A stretch of 44,842 nucleotides of DNA from Arachidicoccus rhizosphaerae. Its GTDB lineage: Bacteria; Bacteroidota; Bacteroidia; Chitinophagales; Chitinophagaceae. A program made the translations under genes and the position numbers. The stretch is taken from NCBI RefSeq assembly GCF_900107765.1, contig NZ_FNQY01000031.1:1-44842 (forward strand), read 5' to 3'. Below, piece after piece: positions 15,147 through 22,695 of the stretch (position 1 is its first letter; each line of letters begins with the position of its first letter). The notes under the pieces are model-generated. The model saw nothing but the letters and a program-made list of their open reading frames with translations, did no database searches and was not told where the DNA came from.

Positions 15147-15835
15147 GCCAGTTAATACAGACTCAGCTTAATAAGCTGGAGGAAAAACGCAAAAGTATCA
15201 AGTCCGCTCCGGTGGACATGGACGACAAAGGCAACCGTGTCGTTGTTTACTACGCTCATTTCGGCAATGTTGACCGGGTAAAGGACATCATGACTCTGGG
15301 CGCCGCTACTGAAGATCTCAAAGCCCGCGGCCCCAAAGGTGAGGATGTAATCTGGCACACCGACAACCATAATTATGACAGGCCGGTCACCAAGCCGACC
15401 GAATTAATTGAGGATGAGAAAGGATTGAGGGGCGTGTTAACGATCTGGCCGAACACTGTTGTGGGCCGTGACGTCTACGAGCTGTATAAATCCGGCCTCA
15501 TCACGCATCATTCCCTGGGTTATTACGAGCTTGAAAATGCAGAAAGGAACGGAGCTAATGAAATCCTAAAGATCTACATCACGCACGTATCAAACGTGAT
15601 GGACCCGGCCAATTTCCTTGCCAGGACACAGGAAGTAAGCCTGAAAGGCATGGACATCGAAGAGGGAACGGAGCTAAACGCCCGGTTAAAGCAATTCATC
15701 AGAGACACAATTGCGAGCGATGAAACCATCATCAAGGCGATGGAAGCCCAAAAAAACATAGAAAAAGCGCTGGAAAGGGAGAAATCCGTTAAAAGTCTGG
15801 CGTCCTTAATACGTAACACAAATTTAAAACTGTAA
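15143..15835 (+). CDS. Prohead protease (HK97 type, S78)
   Basis: Serine protease that matures the prohead by removing scaffold regions of the capsid protein. 230 aa. A catalytic His in IWHTDNHN (His72 or His76) and the Ser in HHSLGYY (Ser124) fit the His-Ser-His arrangement of U35/S78 proteases; a His in ITHVSNV follows. The C-terminal tail (from about 175) is helical and charged and may act as scaffold. It sits between portal and capsid as usual and overlaps portal by four bases. Confidence 0.9.
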   Translation: MSQLIQTQLNKLEEKRKSIKSAPVDMDDKGNRVVVYYAHFGNVDRVKDIMTLGAATEDLKARGPKGEDVIWHTDNHNYDRPVTKPTELIEDEKGLRGVLTIWPNTVVGRDVYELYKSGLITHHSLGYYELENAERNGANEILKIYITHVSNVMDPANFLARTQEVSLKGMDIEEGTELNARLKQFIRDTIASDETIIKAMEAQKNIEKALEREKSVKSLASLIRNTNLKL

Positions 15836-15838
15836 AAA

Positions 15839-17137
15839 ATGGCAGAAGAAACTATGAGCACTGCGGAGGTTACAGAGGCGCTAAAAGACCTGAGAACGGA
15901 CCTCTCTAAGCAGATCACAGAACGTACAAAAGCCGTAGAAAACGGCGCCACCAAAGAGGAACTGAAGGCCTATGATGAGCGCATCAAGGTACTGGAGTCC
16001 GTTGGTGAAGAGCTGAAAGAAGCTAAAGAGGAAATCAGAGCCTTACAGCTGGAAGCCAGAGAGAAATCCGCCGAGAAAGAAAAAGGGCTGACCCTTCGCG
16101 GTCAGATCATGAAGGCATTAACCACCGGTGAAGAGGAAATTAAATCAATTGCTAACGCCAAATCCGGACGTGTGGAATTGAAAAAAGCCGCTTCCATTAT
16201 TACCACCGGCAACGTAGGTACTGGTGTAATCCTGGGCATGAGAGAATCCGGCATCAATGCCGCTCCTTTCCGTCAGCGTTTCATCACTGACCTTATCCGT
16301 ACCCAAAACGGCGGTGTAGGCTCCGACCCATTAACGTGGGTTGAAAAGAAACCAAAGGAAGGCGGACCTGCAAGCGTATCCGAAAGCAACACCAAGCCTA
16401 ACATGGACTGGACTTACAACGAAGGTAAGACCACTGCTGAAACCTTAGCGGTTTATGCAGCTATTACCCGTCAGCAAGCCCGCAATATGCAGGTGCTGGG
16501 AGAAACTGTTGCAGAGGAACTGATCCCTAATCTCTACGACGAGATGGATTACCAGGTCCTTTTAGGTGACGGTGCAGCCAATGCCGCGGGTATTGGCAAT
16601 AACCTGAAAGGTATTGTCCAGTACTGTCAAGCCTTCACAGGTGCAGGCCTTGCCGGAAAGGTACAGGCAGCTAATCAAATGGACGTACTACGTGCAGCTA
16701 TTTTACAGGCCCGTGTCGGCAACAAGGCCGCTACTGGTTACGGCCGTCGTACAGGTTACATCCCTAACGCAATCTTAGTAAGCCCTACAGTTAACGCGCT
16801 GCTGGATACTTACAAGAACGCTAACGACACCTATATCTTACCTCCTTTCACAACTGCTGACGGGTCTAAGATCAAAGGTATCAGGGTTATTGAGAACGAC
16901 TTCGTAGCAGATGATCAGTTCATTGTCGGAGACTTCTCTAAGGGTTTATTAAACTTCGTAGAGGGGCTGAGCTTGCAAGTTGGCTGGGTTAACGATCAGA
17001 TGATCAAAAACCAGTTAACCGTACTGGCTGAGCTGGTAGCGTCTTTCCGTATCAAATACCATGACCAATGGGCTTTTGTAAAAGGAACCTTCGCTACAGC
17101 TACACCTCTTATCCAGAAGGCAGAGGCAGAAGCATAA
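15839..17137 (+). CDS. Major capsid protein (HK97 fold)
   Basis: Builds the icosahedral shell. 432 aa: residues of about 1-105 form a charged coiled-coil delta/scaffold region rich in Glu, Lys and Ala that the neighbouring protease should remove; the HK97-fold shell domain follows (GVILGMRESGINAAPFRQRF, WVEKKPKEGG, ARNMQVLGETVAEELIPNLYDEMDYQVLLGDG, NAILVSPTVNALLD, FVADDQFIVGDFSKG). Codon use looks more even than the neighbours, as expected of a highly expressed gene. A stem-loop follows 28 bases after the stop. Confidence 0.95.
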   Translation: MAEETMSTAEVTEALKDLRTDLSKQITERTKAVENGATKEELKAYDERIKVLESVGEELKEAKEEIRALQLEAREKSAEKEKGLTLRGQIMKALTTGEEEIKSIANAKSGRVELKKAASIITTGNVGTGVILGMRESGINAAPFRQRFITDLIRTQNGGVGSDPLTWVEKKPKEGGPASVSESNTKPNMDWTYNEGKTTAETLAVYAAITRQQARNMQVLGETVAEELIPNLYDEMDYQVLLGDGAANAAGIGNNLKGIVQYCQAFTGAGLAGKVQAANQMDVLRAAILQARVGNKAATGYGRRTGYIPNAILVSPTVNALLDTYKNANDTYILPPFTTADGSKIKGIRVIENDFVADDQFIVGDFSKGLLNFVEGLSLQVGWVNDQMIKNQLTVLAELVASFRIKYHDQWAFVKGTFATATPLIQKAEAEA

Positions 17138-17164
17138 GGCCAAAGCAATCCAATTAATTAACCA

Positions 17165-17192
17165 GGGGGCAACGCTGTATTGCCTTGCCCCC
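17165..17192 (+). terminator. Stem-loop after the capsid gene
   Basis: GGGGGCAA (17165-17172) and TTGCCCCC (17185-17192), loop 12 bases, flanked by AATTAAT/ATTAATT-like arms. No T run follows, so it may protect the capsid mRNA end or attenuate rather than stop transcription. Confidence 0.45.
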
Positions 17193-17206
17193 ATTAATTT
17201 AAAATC

Positions 17207-17473
17207 ATGAGCGAATTAGTAAAAATCTGGGGCACCGGCAATGTGATCGAAAAAGGCAAGATGATGGAAGCGGATAAACCGACCGCAGACATCCTGGTAA
17301 AACAGGGTAAAGCCAGCTTCGACCCGGTTGAAAAGACTAAGGAAAACGGCGGCGTTATACCGCCTGTAGATCCACCTTCGGGAGAGCCGGGAAAGGAACC
17401 AGCCGAACCTGAAAATCCGGCAGCTGAACCCGAAAAAGACAAAGGAGGAAAGGGTAATGGAAAAGGAAAATAA
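17207..17473 (+). CDS. Small head-associated protein with Pro/Glu-rich tail (88 aa)
   Basis: Not recognised by name. The N-terminal 40 residues form a compact domain (VKIWGTGNVIEKGKMMEADKP in pieces, ending VKQGKASF). Residues 50-88 are low-complexity Pro/Glu/Gly then Lys/Gly (EPAEPENPAAEPEKDKGGKG). The following gene has a similar small domain, so the two look like an ancient tandem duplication. It lies between capsid and head-tail connector, a place for decoration or minor head proteins. It overlaps the next gene by 17 bases. Confidence 0.65.
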   Translation: MSELVKIWGTGNVIEKGKMMEADKPTADILVKQGKASFDPVEKTKENGGVIPPVDPPSGEPGKEPAEPENPAAEPEKDKGGKGNGKGK

Positions 17474-17642
17474 CCAACAGCAACCCTCCAGCTCCACAGT
17501 CAAGCTCCGCGCCCTTCGGGATGTCTGGATCAATGGCGGATCAACCCTGATCAAAAAGGGAGAAATCTTTGAGAAAAGCTGCAAGCAGTGTGTAAAGGAT
17601 ATGGTGGCCAACGGTCAGGCAGAGATAGTAAACCCCGAATAA
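17457..17642 (+). CDS. Small head-associated protein (61 aa), paralogue-like to the preceding gene
   Basis: 61 aa. After a 14-residue polar lead, LRALRDVWINGGSTLIKKGE is followed by ...VKDMVANGQAEIV, which lines up with VKIWGTGNVIEKGKM ... ILVKQGKASF of the preceding protein. It starts inside the 3' end of that gene, in another frame, with a plausible GGAGG sequence (GGAGGAAAGGG) upstream. Function unknown; decoration or connector role possible. Confidence 0.65.
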   Translation: MEKENNQQQPSSSTVKLRALRDVWINGGSTLIKKGEIFEKSCKQCVKDMVANGQAEIVNPE

Positions 17643-17663
17643 TCAACAATTAAGCAGTATCAA

Positions 17664-18164
17664 GTGTCCAATTTAATCAGTAAATCCATCAAACCAAAGA
17701 GTACGGATCTCCCGGTCACAGCTGCGGAGGTCAAGACCGATTTGCGGGTGGATTACCCGTTAACGGACACCCAGATTGAAAATTATATCCGGTCCAGTAT
17801 TCAGCGGATTCAGAACCTTACTTGTCTGGTGTTGGTTCCTAGCGAGGTGACCACCATTTACAAGCAATACGGTTGTGGAGACCAGGTCTCATTAGGATAT
17901 GCTAATGATATCAAGCCGGATACACTGGAAGGCACAGACGGTACACTCATTGGCGCTGGCGAGCAATGGTACTTACAGACGACTGAACAGCTGGTTACCC
18001 TGAAATATGATGCAGGTTATGAGACGCTCCCGGATTGGGCCAGACAGGCAATTATTTTAGATGTAGCCTGGAGACTGGAGCACTACGGGGATGACGAGAC
18101 TAAGCAGTACAGCCCGGAAATGATGGCACTTATTGAACCCTTTAAAGCCTATATCCCAATATGA
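17664..18164 (+). CDS. Head-tail connector protein (gp6-like)
   Basis: Adaptor ring below the portal. 166 aa with a GTG start. The pattern PVTAAEVKTDLRVDYPLTDTQIENYIRSSI in pieces is the classic start of gp6/phiE125 gp8-type connectors, followed by VTTIYKQYG and a C-terminal helix (WARQAIILDVAWRLEHYGDD). It overlaps the next start by four bases (ATGA). Gene order connector, stopper, gp10-like, terminator matches HK97-like phages. Confidence 0.85.
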   Translation: MSNLISKSIKPKSTDLPVTAAEVKTDLRVDYPLTDTQIENYIRSSIQRIQNLTCLVLVPSEVTTIYKQYGCGDQVSLGYANDIKPDTLEGTDGTLIGAGEQWYLQTTEQLVTLKYDAGYETLPDWARQAIILDVAWRLEHYGDDETKQYSPEMMALIEPFKAYIPI

Positions 18165-18493
18165 CAATAGCAGAACTATCACAGGTGATTGAAGTTTACA
18201 GGCGTGAAACGATAACCAATGAGGATGGCGAAACGGAGACCGCGGAAACCCTGCAATTTCAGACTTACGCAAAGGTTAAACTCATGAGTGAGTATGAGAA
18301 GTTTCAGCAGGGTATCAATACCGACACCGTTGTTTACAAGATCTGGTACCGCTATCTAGCAGAAAGGATGATCAAAAAGAATGACATCATCAAATGGAAC
18401 GGACAGGAGTATTTAGCCAGATCATTCAGCAAGGAAACGGAGATCAAGCTGAAACGGTGGTTTACTAACAGCATGGCATTACAAGCGGCATAG
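18161..18493 (+). CDS. Head-tail joining (stopper) protein
   Basis: 110 aa small beta-barrel protein of the SPP1 gp16/HK97 gp7 head-closure type: VIEVYRRETITNEDGETETAE, then AKVKLMSEYEKFQQG, VVYKIWYRYLAERMIKKNDI and a final YLARSFSKETEIKLKRW. It closes the portal channel after packaging. Overlaps its upstream neighbour by four bases. Confidence 0.82.
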   Translation: MTIAELSQVIEVYRRETITNEDGETETAETLQFQTYAKVKLMSEYEKFQQGINTDTVVYKIWYRYLAERMIKKNDIIKWNGQEYLARSFSKETEIKLKRWFTNSMALQAA

Positions 18494-18496
18494 CAG

Positions 18497-18907
18497 ATGG
18501 CACAACTAAAAGGATTCGACACCGTAATGAGGGCTTTACAGGAAAAGCAAAATCGCATTAAAGCCGTTACGGACCAGGTCATGAAAGAGTCCAGCCAGGA
18601 GATCTTAACCAGGGCAAAAGGCAAATGTCAGTTTCCGGAGGTTCGCAGAGAGTTGACGCTTCAGTACATCGATGGCAAATGGATTGTTTCCACCCAGACA
18701 CCTGAGAGCGCTTACGTAGAGTTTGGAACAGGATTATTTGCTAAGAGGTATGTACCGGGTCTGCCGGGTAGCTGGCAGCAGATGGCGTGGAATTTCTACA
18801 TAAACGGTAAGGGTCGTACACCGAGCTTTCCCTACCTGTATCCGGCCTACGAGGAAGTAACAGCGCACGTAATGGACACACTGGCAGAGGCAATTGAAGG
18901 AACGTAA
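18497..18907 (+). CDS. HK97 gp10-like neck protein
   Basis: 136 aa. N-terminal helix (MRALQEKQNRIKAVTDQVM), AYVEFGTGLFAKRYVPG (the VEFGT motif is typical of gp10-like proteins), then PFLYPAYEEV-like PSFPYLYPAYEEVTAHV. Part of the head-tail interface or tail terminator set. It starts 3 bases after the stopper. Confidence 0.82.
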   Translation: MAQLKGFDTVMRALQEKQNRIKAVTDQVMKESSQEILTRAKGKCQFPEVRRELTLQYIDGKWIVSTQTPESAYVEFGTGLFAKRYVPGLPGSWQQMAWNFYINGKGRTPSFPYLYPAYEEVTAHVMDTLAEAIEGT

Positions 18908-18922
18908 CACACAAAGCACGCA

Positions 18923-19357
18923 ATGGCAACAACCACTTACATAGACGCACTGGAAGGAGCTTATTACAAAGCCCTGAACGGCAAAATATTGCTTAACGGC
19001 GTTGCGGTTCCCGTGTACAGGAGCTTCGTTGACATTCAGAAGTCAGACACTTATTACATATTAATCCAGAACCCTTCCAGCGTAGGTGCAGAGAGCAAAT
19101 GCGATAATGATCAGGATGCCTCAATTCAGATTATCATCTATTGCCGGGGCGCAAAGATAAGTACGGCAAACCTCCGGCTCATGGCCGCACAGGTTTACGA
19201 CCTGGTTTATCCGGACAGAAGTTTCAGGCTCCCGGTAGACGATTACCAGAATATCAACCAAAAGTTAGTATCTGATAATGTCACCAGTGACATGGATACT
19301 ACAACAACAGTACAGATATTAGAAAGAATTATAATATTTAAACATCAGTTGTCCTAA
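18923..19357 (+). CDS. Tail terminator/completion protein (DUF3168-like)
   Basis: 144 aa with alpha/beta layout: an N-terminal helix (YIDALEGAYYKALNG), VPVYRSFVDIQKSDTYYILI, a strand IQIIIYCRGAK, a helix LRLMAAQVYDLVYP, and a C-terminal strand TTVQILERIIIFKHQL. It fits small tail-terminator proteins capping the tube next to the head. Assignment rests on gene order and fold pattern more than on a strong motif. Confidence 0.65.
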   Translation: MATTTYIDALEGAYYKALNGKILLNGVAVPVYRSFVDIQKSDTYYILIQNPSSVGAESKCDNDQDASIQIIIYCRGAKISTANLRLMAAQVYDLVYPDRSFRLPVDDYQNINQKLVSDNVTSDMDTTTTVQILERIIIFKHQLS

Positions 19358-19386
19358 ATAATGACAGCTGAGCAAAACAGTTTAAA

Positions 19387-21063
19387 ATGGCAAGCAAAAA
19401 TAACAAAGTCGATGGTAGTGTTTTGGTGCTTTTAGGCAAGCGTGTTGGGGATTCCAACTGGCTGCCTATCCTGTGTCAGACCGAACTATCTTTAGGCAGG
19501 CAGCTGAACACCATTGATGCAAGCTCTAAATGTGGTAAGGACATAGCCATAGATGAAGAGGACGGCACTGTTACCATGACCGGCTTCATGATTAAGGCCA
19601 ATGTAACCGATGTCATGACCACCAAGGATTTAGAGGACTTGTATAAAACCAAGGATGAGGCAGATTACATGATCGGCGTTGTTAATCCTACTGATCAGGC
19701 GGGGCTTACTACTTACCGCTTCTCAGGTATTATCACTGCCAAGAATCTGGACATGAATAACAATGAGAAGGGGAAAGCTTCCATTACCATCACCACCACG
19801 GGTACGGTAGAGACAGGCGTTATCCTGCCAACAGGTCTTATCATGTGGGATAGTGATGCTAAAGCCACCGGATATACTTTTGACTGGGCAGTGTTTTTCA
19901 ATACATTGAATGAAGACATCCCGCAGATCAATCAACAGGAAGCCGAATTGCTATTTGCACCGGGAATTAGCAAAACCGGATATGTTGCAGGAATCAACAA
20001 ATTGGGCAAACTCGTTGAAATCAATACCACCAGAGCCGGCACAGCAACTTATATCGGCAGCGATGGATATCTTAAGACTGCTGCAACAGATGTGCCCAGG
20101 TTTGATTATAGTACTGGTGTCGCACGTCATTTAATTGAAACAGCGGCAACGAATCTGTTCCCTTATTCTAATTTAAACTCGTCAACTTATCTGTCCATCT
20201 CCATGCCAAGCGGCGAAATTGCATACAATGCAGAAATTGGTCGAGACGGAAAGACAATGAACGCTCCACGCTTTTCATGTGTCAGCAGTCAAGGGTGCTG
20301 GATATATAATAATACAGGCATTCCGGTTACTGAAGGCTCCACCTATGTTTTAAGTTTCTGGGTGAAAGCTATCAGTAAATTATCAGGGTACAGTTGGGAA
20401 TTCAGAGACGCAGCTACTTTAGTGGCCATTTCATCAGGTGATTATTCTTCTCAGGTGAAAATAGGCAAGTTTGTGAAAATAGAACAGACTGTTACCATAC
20501 CTACAGGCACTACCCTTTTGAGGCTATATGTCTATAAAGAAGCCTCATCAACTTCTGGATCTTTTTCGATAACTGATGTTCAGCTTGAACTAGGAACAGT
20601 AAGTACTAGCACTATTGTTACATCTGGAGCAGTAGCAACCAGAGCAGCCGACATCGTAAAAAGCGCTAATGATGTTGTTCCATATTCAGCTGCTACAGTA
20701 TATATGGATGCAATAGTTAAAAATATTTCAGGTTCATCATATCGGTATCTGTCAAAAGCAGCGTCAGCCAATACGCTTATGTATACTGTCACAAATGATA
20801 CCAGGGCAATCTATCCTGGAACTACATATGCTATTGTTGCCAATACAAACAATAAAAGAATGTCATTCTGGAATGCCTCTACTGTGAATGTGGGCAACGG
20901 AGGCGCTATTGGATCTCCGATTGCAAATGACGGTAGCCTTCCAGGTTCTGGACAGTTAAGAATTGGTACTGATGGACCGGGCGGGATATCTATGCAGGTT
21001 AAATGCCTTGCTATTTTTTCCCGCAAGTTCACCGACACCGAAGTCCAAACGCTCACTAAATAA
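19387..21063 (+). CDS. Tail tube protein fused to a C-terminal carbohydrate-binding display module
   Basis: 558 aa in two parts. Residues 1-150 are a tail-tube domain, clearly homologous to the 151-aa gene at 21413 (shared SSKCGKDIA, then a strand, then YxFxG). From about 205 the protein is a surface module: TRAGTATYIGSDG, DVPRFDYSTG and HLIETAATNLFPYS are the phage motif preceding sugar-binding domains. Residues of about 258-405 look like a jelly-roll carbohydrate-binding domain and 425-558 like a LamG/concanavalin A fold (ends IFSRKFTDTEVQTL). The 3' part is visibly more AT-rich than the neighbouring genes, suggesting separate acquisition. It would decorate the tail with host- or surface-binding sites. 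Confidence 0.82.
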   Translation: MASKNNKVDGSVLVLLGKRVGDSNWLPILCQTELSLGRQLNTIDASSKCGKDIAIDEEDGTVTMTGFMIKANVTDVMTTKDLEDLYKTKDEADYMIGVVNPTDQAGLTTYRFSGIITAKNLDMNNNEKGKASITITTTGTVETGVILPTGLIMWDSDAKATGYTFDWAVFFNTLNEDIPQINQQEAELLFAPGISKTGYVAGINKLGKLVEINTTRAGTATYIGSDGYLKTAATDVPRFDYSTGVARHLIETAATNLFPYSNLNSSTYLSISMPSGEIAYNAEIGRDGKTMNAPRFSCVSSQGCWIYNNTGIPVTEGSTYVLSFWVKAISKLSGYSWEFRDAATLVAISSGDYSSQVKIGKFVKIEQTVTIPTGTTLLRLYVYKEASSTSGSFSITDVQLELGTVSTSTIVTSGAVATRAADIVKSANDVVPYSAATVYMDAIVKNISGSSYRYLSKAASANTLMYTVTNDTRAIYPGTTYAIVANTNNKRMSFWNASTVNVGNGGAIGSPIANDGSLPGSGQLRIGTDGPGGISMQVKCLAIFSRKFTDTEVQTLTK

Positions 21064-21073
21064 ACCTTTTACA

Positions 21074-21370
21074 ATGCAAGACAAATATTTCAAAACCACC
21101 GAGTTAAAAGAGAATATCACTACCCTACTGGGTCTGGACGCAGAGGGCGTAATAACCGGTTGCGGTGGCAATTACTTCCAGACACCTGATTTTATCCTGT
21201 ATTGGGTGGGTAAGATCCCGATATCAAACTCAGACCCGGAAGCTCCCATTGAGTATGAAGCGGACGGAGCTGAGCACTTCAACATCCGGCCAATTACGGG
21301 ATATCCTGATTTCGGGGAGGCGGATGTAGAGGAAATAACTCCTGATACACCATATGCGATATTCCAGTAG
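21074..21370 (+). CDS. Small hypothetical tail-region protein (98 aa)
   Basis: Not recognised. Start taken at the ATG at 21074 (protein begins MQDKYFKTTELKENI); a longer frame upstream would overlap the display module of the previous gene. 98 aa, acidic, beta-rich (VITGCGGNYFQTPDFILYWVGKI in pieces). Lies between the two tail-tube genes, so it may be a tube-associated or chaperone protein. Confidence 0.6.
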   Translation: MQDKYFKTTELKENITTLLGLDAEGVITGCGGNYFQTPDFILYWVGKIPISNSDPEAPIEYEADGAEHFNIRPITGYPDFGEADVEEITPDTPYAIFQ

Positions 21371-21412
21371 ACTTCATTCAATTAGTTTTTAAACGTTTAA
21401 AAATAAACAATC

Positions 21413-21868
21413 ATGGCAACAGTAGTAAACACTGACAAAGTTAACGGGGGCGATATGGTCTTACTGGCCGATACCTCCGCTACCAGCACCCCTGCCTTTA
21501 AAATGGTGCTGTGTAACCTCAATTTGAGTTTACAGAGGCAGGTAAACACTCAGGATGACAGCTCAAAATGCGGTAAGGATATCGCTCAGATTGATGAGGA
21601 CACCTCCTGCCAGTTTGAAGGACAGATCCTGAAAGCAGGATTGAGCGACATTTTCGGTATTGCTGACCTGCATAACCTGGTCACTAATAAGTCAAAGATC
21701 AAATGGCGCATCGCGCCAAAAGATGGCGTTTCTCAAACGAATCTGCCTATCTATGACTTTACAGGCTTCATCAGCAGCATTCAGGACCAGTACAACAACA
21801 ATGCAAAGGCCACAACCACTTTCACCATCACAGGTGACGATGGCGTAACCTTTACGACCGGTTCTTAA
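21413..21868 (+). CDS. Major tail tube protein (short form)
   Basis: 151 aa tail-tube fold, stacking in hexameric rings to form the tail channel. Homologous to residues 1-150 of the 558-aa protein: LNLSLQRQVNTQDDSSKCGKDIAQIDEDTS against LSLGRQLNTIDASSKCGKDIAIDEEDGT in pieces, and FTGFISSIQDQYNNNAKATTTFTITG against FSGIITAKNLDMNNNEKGKASITITTTG. It lacks a display module. A 12-base duplication lies across its stop codon and a stem-loop follows. The phage thus has two tube subunits. Confidence 0.85.
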   Translation: MATVVNTDKVNGGDMVLLADTSATSTPAFKMVLCNLNLSLQRQVNTQDDSSKCGKDIAQIDEDTSCQFEGQILKAGLSDIFGIADLHNLVTNKSKIKWRIAPKDGVSQTNLPIYDFTGFISSIQDQYNNNAKATTTFTITGDDGVTFTTGS

Positions 21869-21889
21869 TCCGGAGCTACCGGTTCTTAA
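21857..21889 (+). repeat. 12-base direct duplication over the tail-tube stop codon
   Basis: ACCGGTTCTTAA at 21857-21868 (containing the TAA stop) is repeated exactly at 21878-21889, 21 bases apart. It encodes the final T-G-S-stop, and suggests a local duplication. Confidence 0.7.
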
Positions 21890-21898
21890 CCTCTCTCG

Positions 21899-21937
21899 TC
21901 TTTAGTTATGGGGTGGCCACGGCCGCCCCGCTAAAGA
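21899..21937 (+). terminator. Long two-part stem-loop between tail tube and chaperone genes
   Basis: Outer stem TCTTTAG (21899-21905)/CTAAAGA (21931-21937) and inner stem GGGGTGGC (21910-21917)/GCCGCCCC (21922-21929), loop CACG. No T run; it could reduce expression of the tail assembly genes relative to the tube or stabilise the tube mRNA. Confidence 0.55.
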
Positions 21938-21977
21938 CATTTCACAACCTGCCTGTTATGGGCGCAAACAGTTTTCA

Positions 21978-22370
21978 ATGAACTTTCAACTAAAGACAAC
22001 AAAAGAAACTTACAACCTGGCTTTCAATGCATTTTTTATTGAGCGGGTTTGCCAATTATCCGGCCTTGACCTGTCAGAAGTGTTTAACTACCTGATTGGT
22101 AATAACATTTCAAAGGATAGCGTTAAAGGCGGCCTTATCCAGTCCATGGGCGTTCGGGCCAACGTAATTGCAGCGGGCATTGATGCTTATAACAAGACCG
22201 TATCCGCCACCACCGAAAAAGGCTATGAGATATTGGACAGTATCTCTCTGATCGATGGCCAGTTCTCTGAAATGTACGGTTATCTGATTAAAGCCTTACT
22301 CCCAAACGCAGAGGCGGCAAAGCCAAAAAAGGTCGTAAAAGCCGCAAGAAAACCAGCTTTGAAGAAATAA
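21978..22370 (+). CDS. Tail assembly chaperone, G-type
   Basis: 130 aa. Functional counterpart of lambda gpG, which binds the tape measure and recruits tube subunits. Mostly helical (FNAFFIERVCQLSGLDLSEVFNYLIG), with a basic C-terminal tail (AAKPKKVVKAARKPALKK). The codons for Pro-Lys-Lys in that tail contain A AAA AAG (22325-22331), a canonical -1 slippery heptamer in the correct frame. A shift yields a G-GT fusion continuing into the next frame. Confidence 0.82.
   Translation: MNFQLKTTKETYNLAFNAFFIERVCQLSGLDLSEVFNYLIGNNISKDSVKGGLIQSMGVRANVIAAGIDAYNKTVSATTEKGYEILDSISLIDGQFSEMYGYLIKALLPNAEAAKPKKVVKAARKPALKK
22325..22331 (+). other. Programmed -1 ribosomal frameshift site
   Basis: A AAA AAG in the zero frame of the G gene. 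After slipping one base back, reading continues GRKSRKKTSFEEIKEFA and then enters the 97-aa frame beginning at 22391 without a stop. This arrangement is conserved in long-tailed dsDNA phages. No strong stimulating stem is obvious just downstream. Confidence 0.8.
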
Positions 22371-22390
22371 AGGAGTTTGCCATCGGCGAG

Positions 22391-22684
22391 ATGGGTATGC
22401 GGCCTGCTGAGTTTTATTTTGATTACAGCTGGGCCGAGTTCCTGATCAAGATGGAGCACTTTATCGAAAGGGAAAACAGAGACTACCGGGAAGGTTGGTC
22501 AAAAGTCAGAGAGCAGGCGCAATGGCTTATCTGGGTCAACGGTTCAAAGCAAAGTATCAGAGATCTCTGGCGATTCCCATGGGAGCCAAAACCCAAAGCG
22601 CCTAAGGAAATAACTCAGGAAGAGGTCTACGAGATTGTTAACAGATATAATAACATACCCAGGGGCGGCAATCCGGGGGAATAA
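22391..22684 (+). CDS. Tail assembly chaperone, T part of the G-GT frameshift product
   Basis: 97 aa as counted from the first ATG in this frame, but the frame is open from 22331 and is most likely translated as the C-terminal extension of the G protein by -1 frameshift. Helical, Trp-rich and highly charged (YFDYSWAEFLIKMEHFIERENRDY, in pieces; AQWLIWVNGSKQ). It would bring tube subunits to the tape measure. Followed by the tape measure gene after 11 bases. Confidence 0.78.
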   Translation: MGMRPAEFYFDYSWAEFLIKMEHFIERENRDYREGWSKVREQAQWLIWVNGSKQSIRDLWRFPWEPKPKAPKEITQEEVYEIVNRYNNIPRGGNPGE

Positions 22685-22695
22685 AATAGCAGGTC

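Noticed and set aside
20963-21073. 37-residue upstream extension of the 98-aa tail-region gene
   Set aside because: It overlaps the conserved LamG-like end of the preceding gene; the ATG at 21074 lies after that stop and begins the sensible protein.
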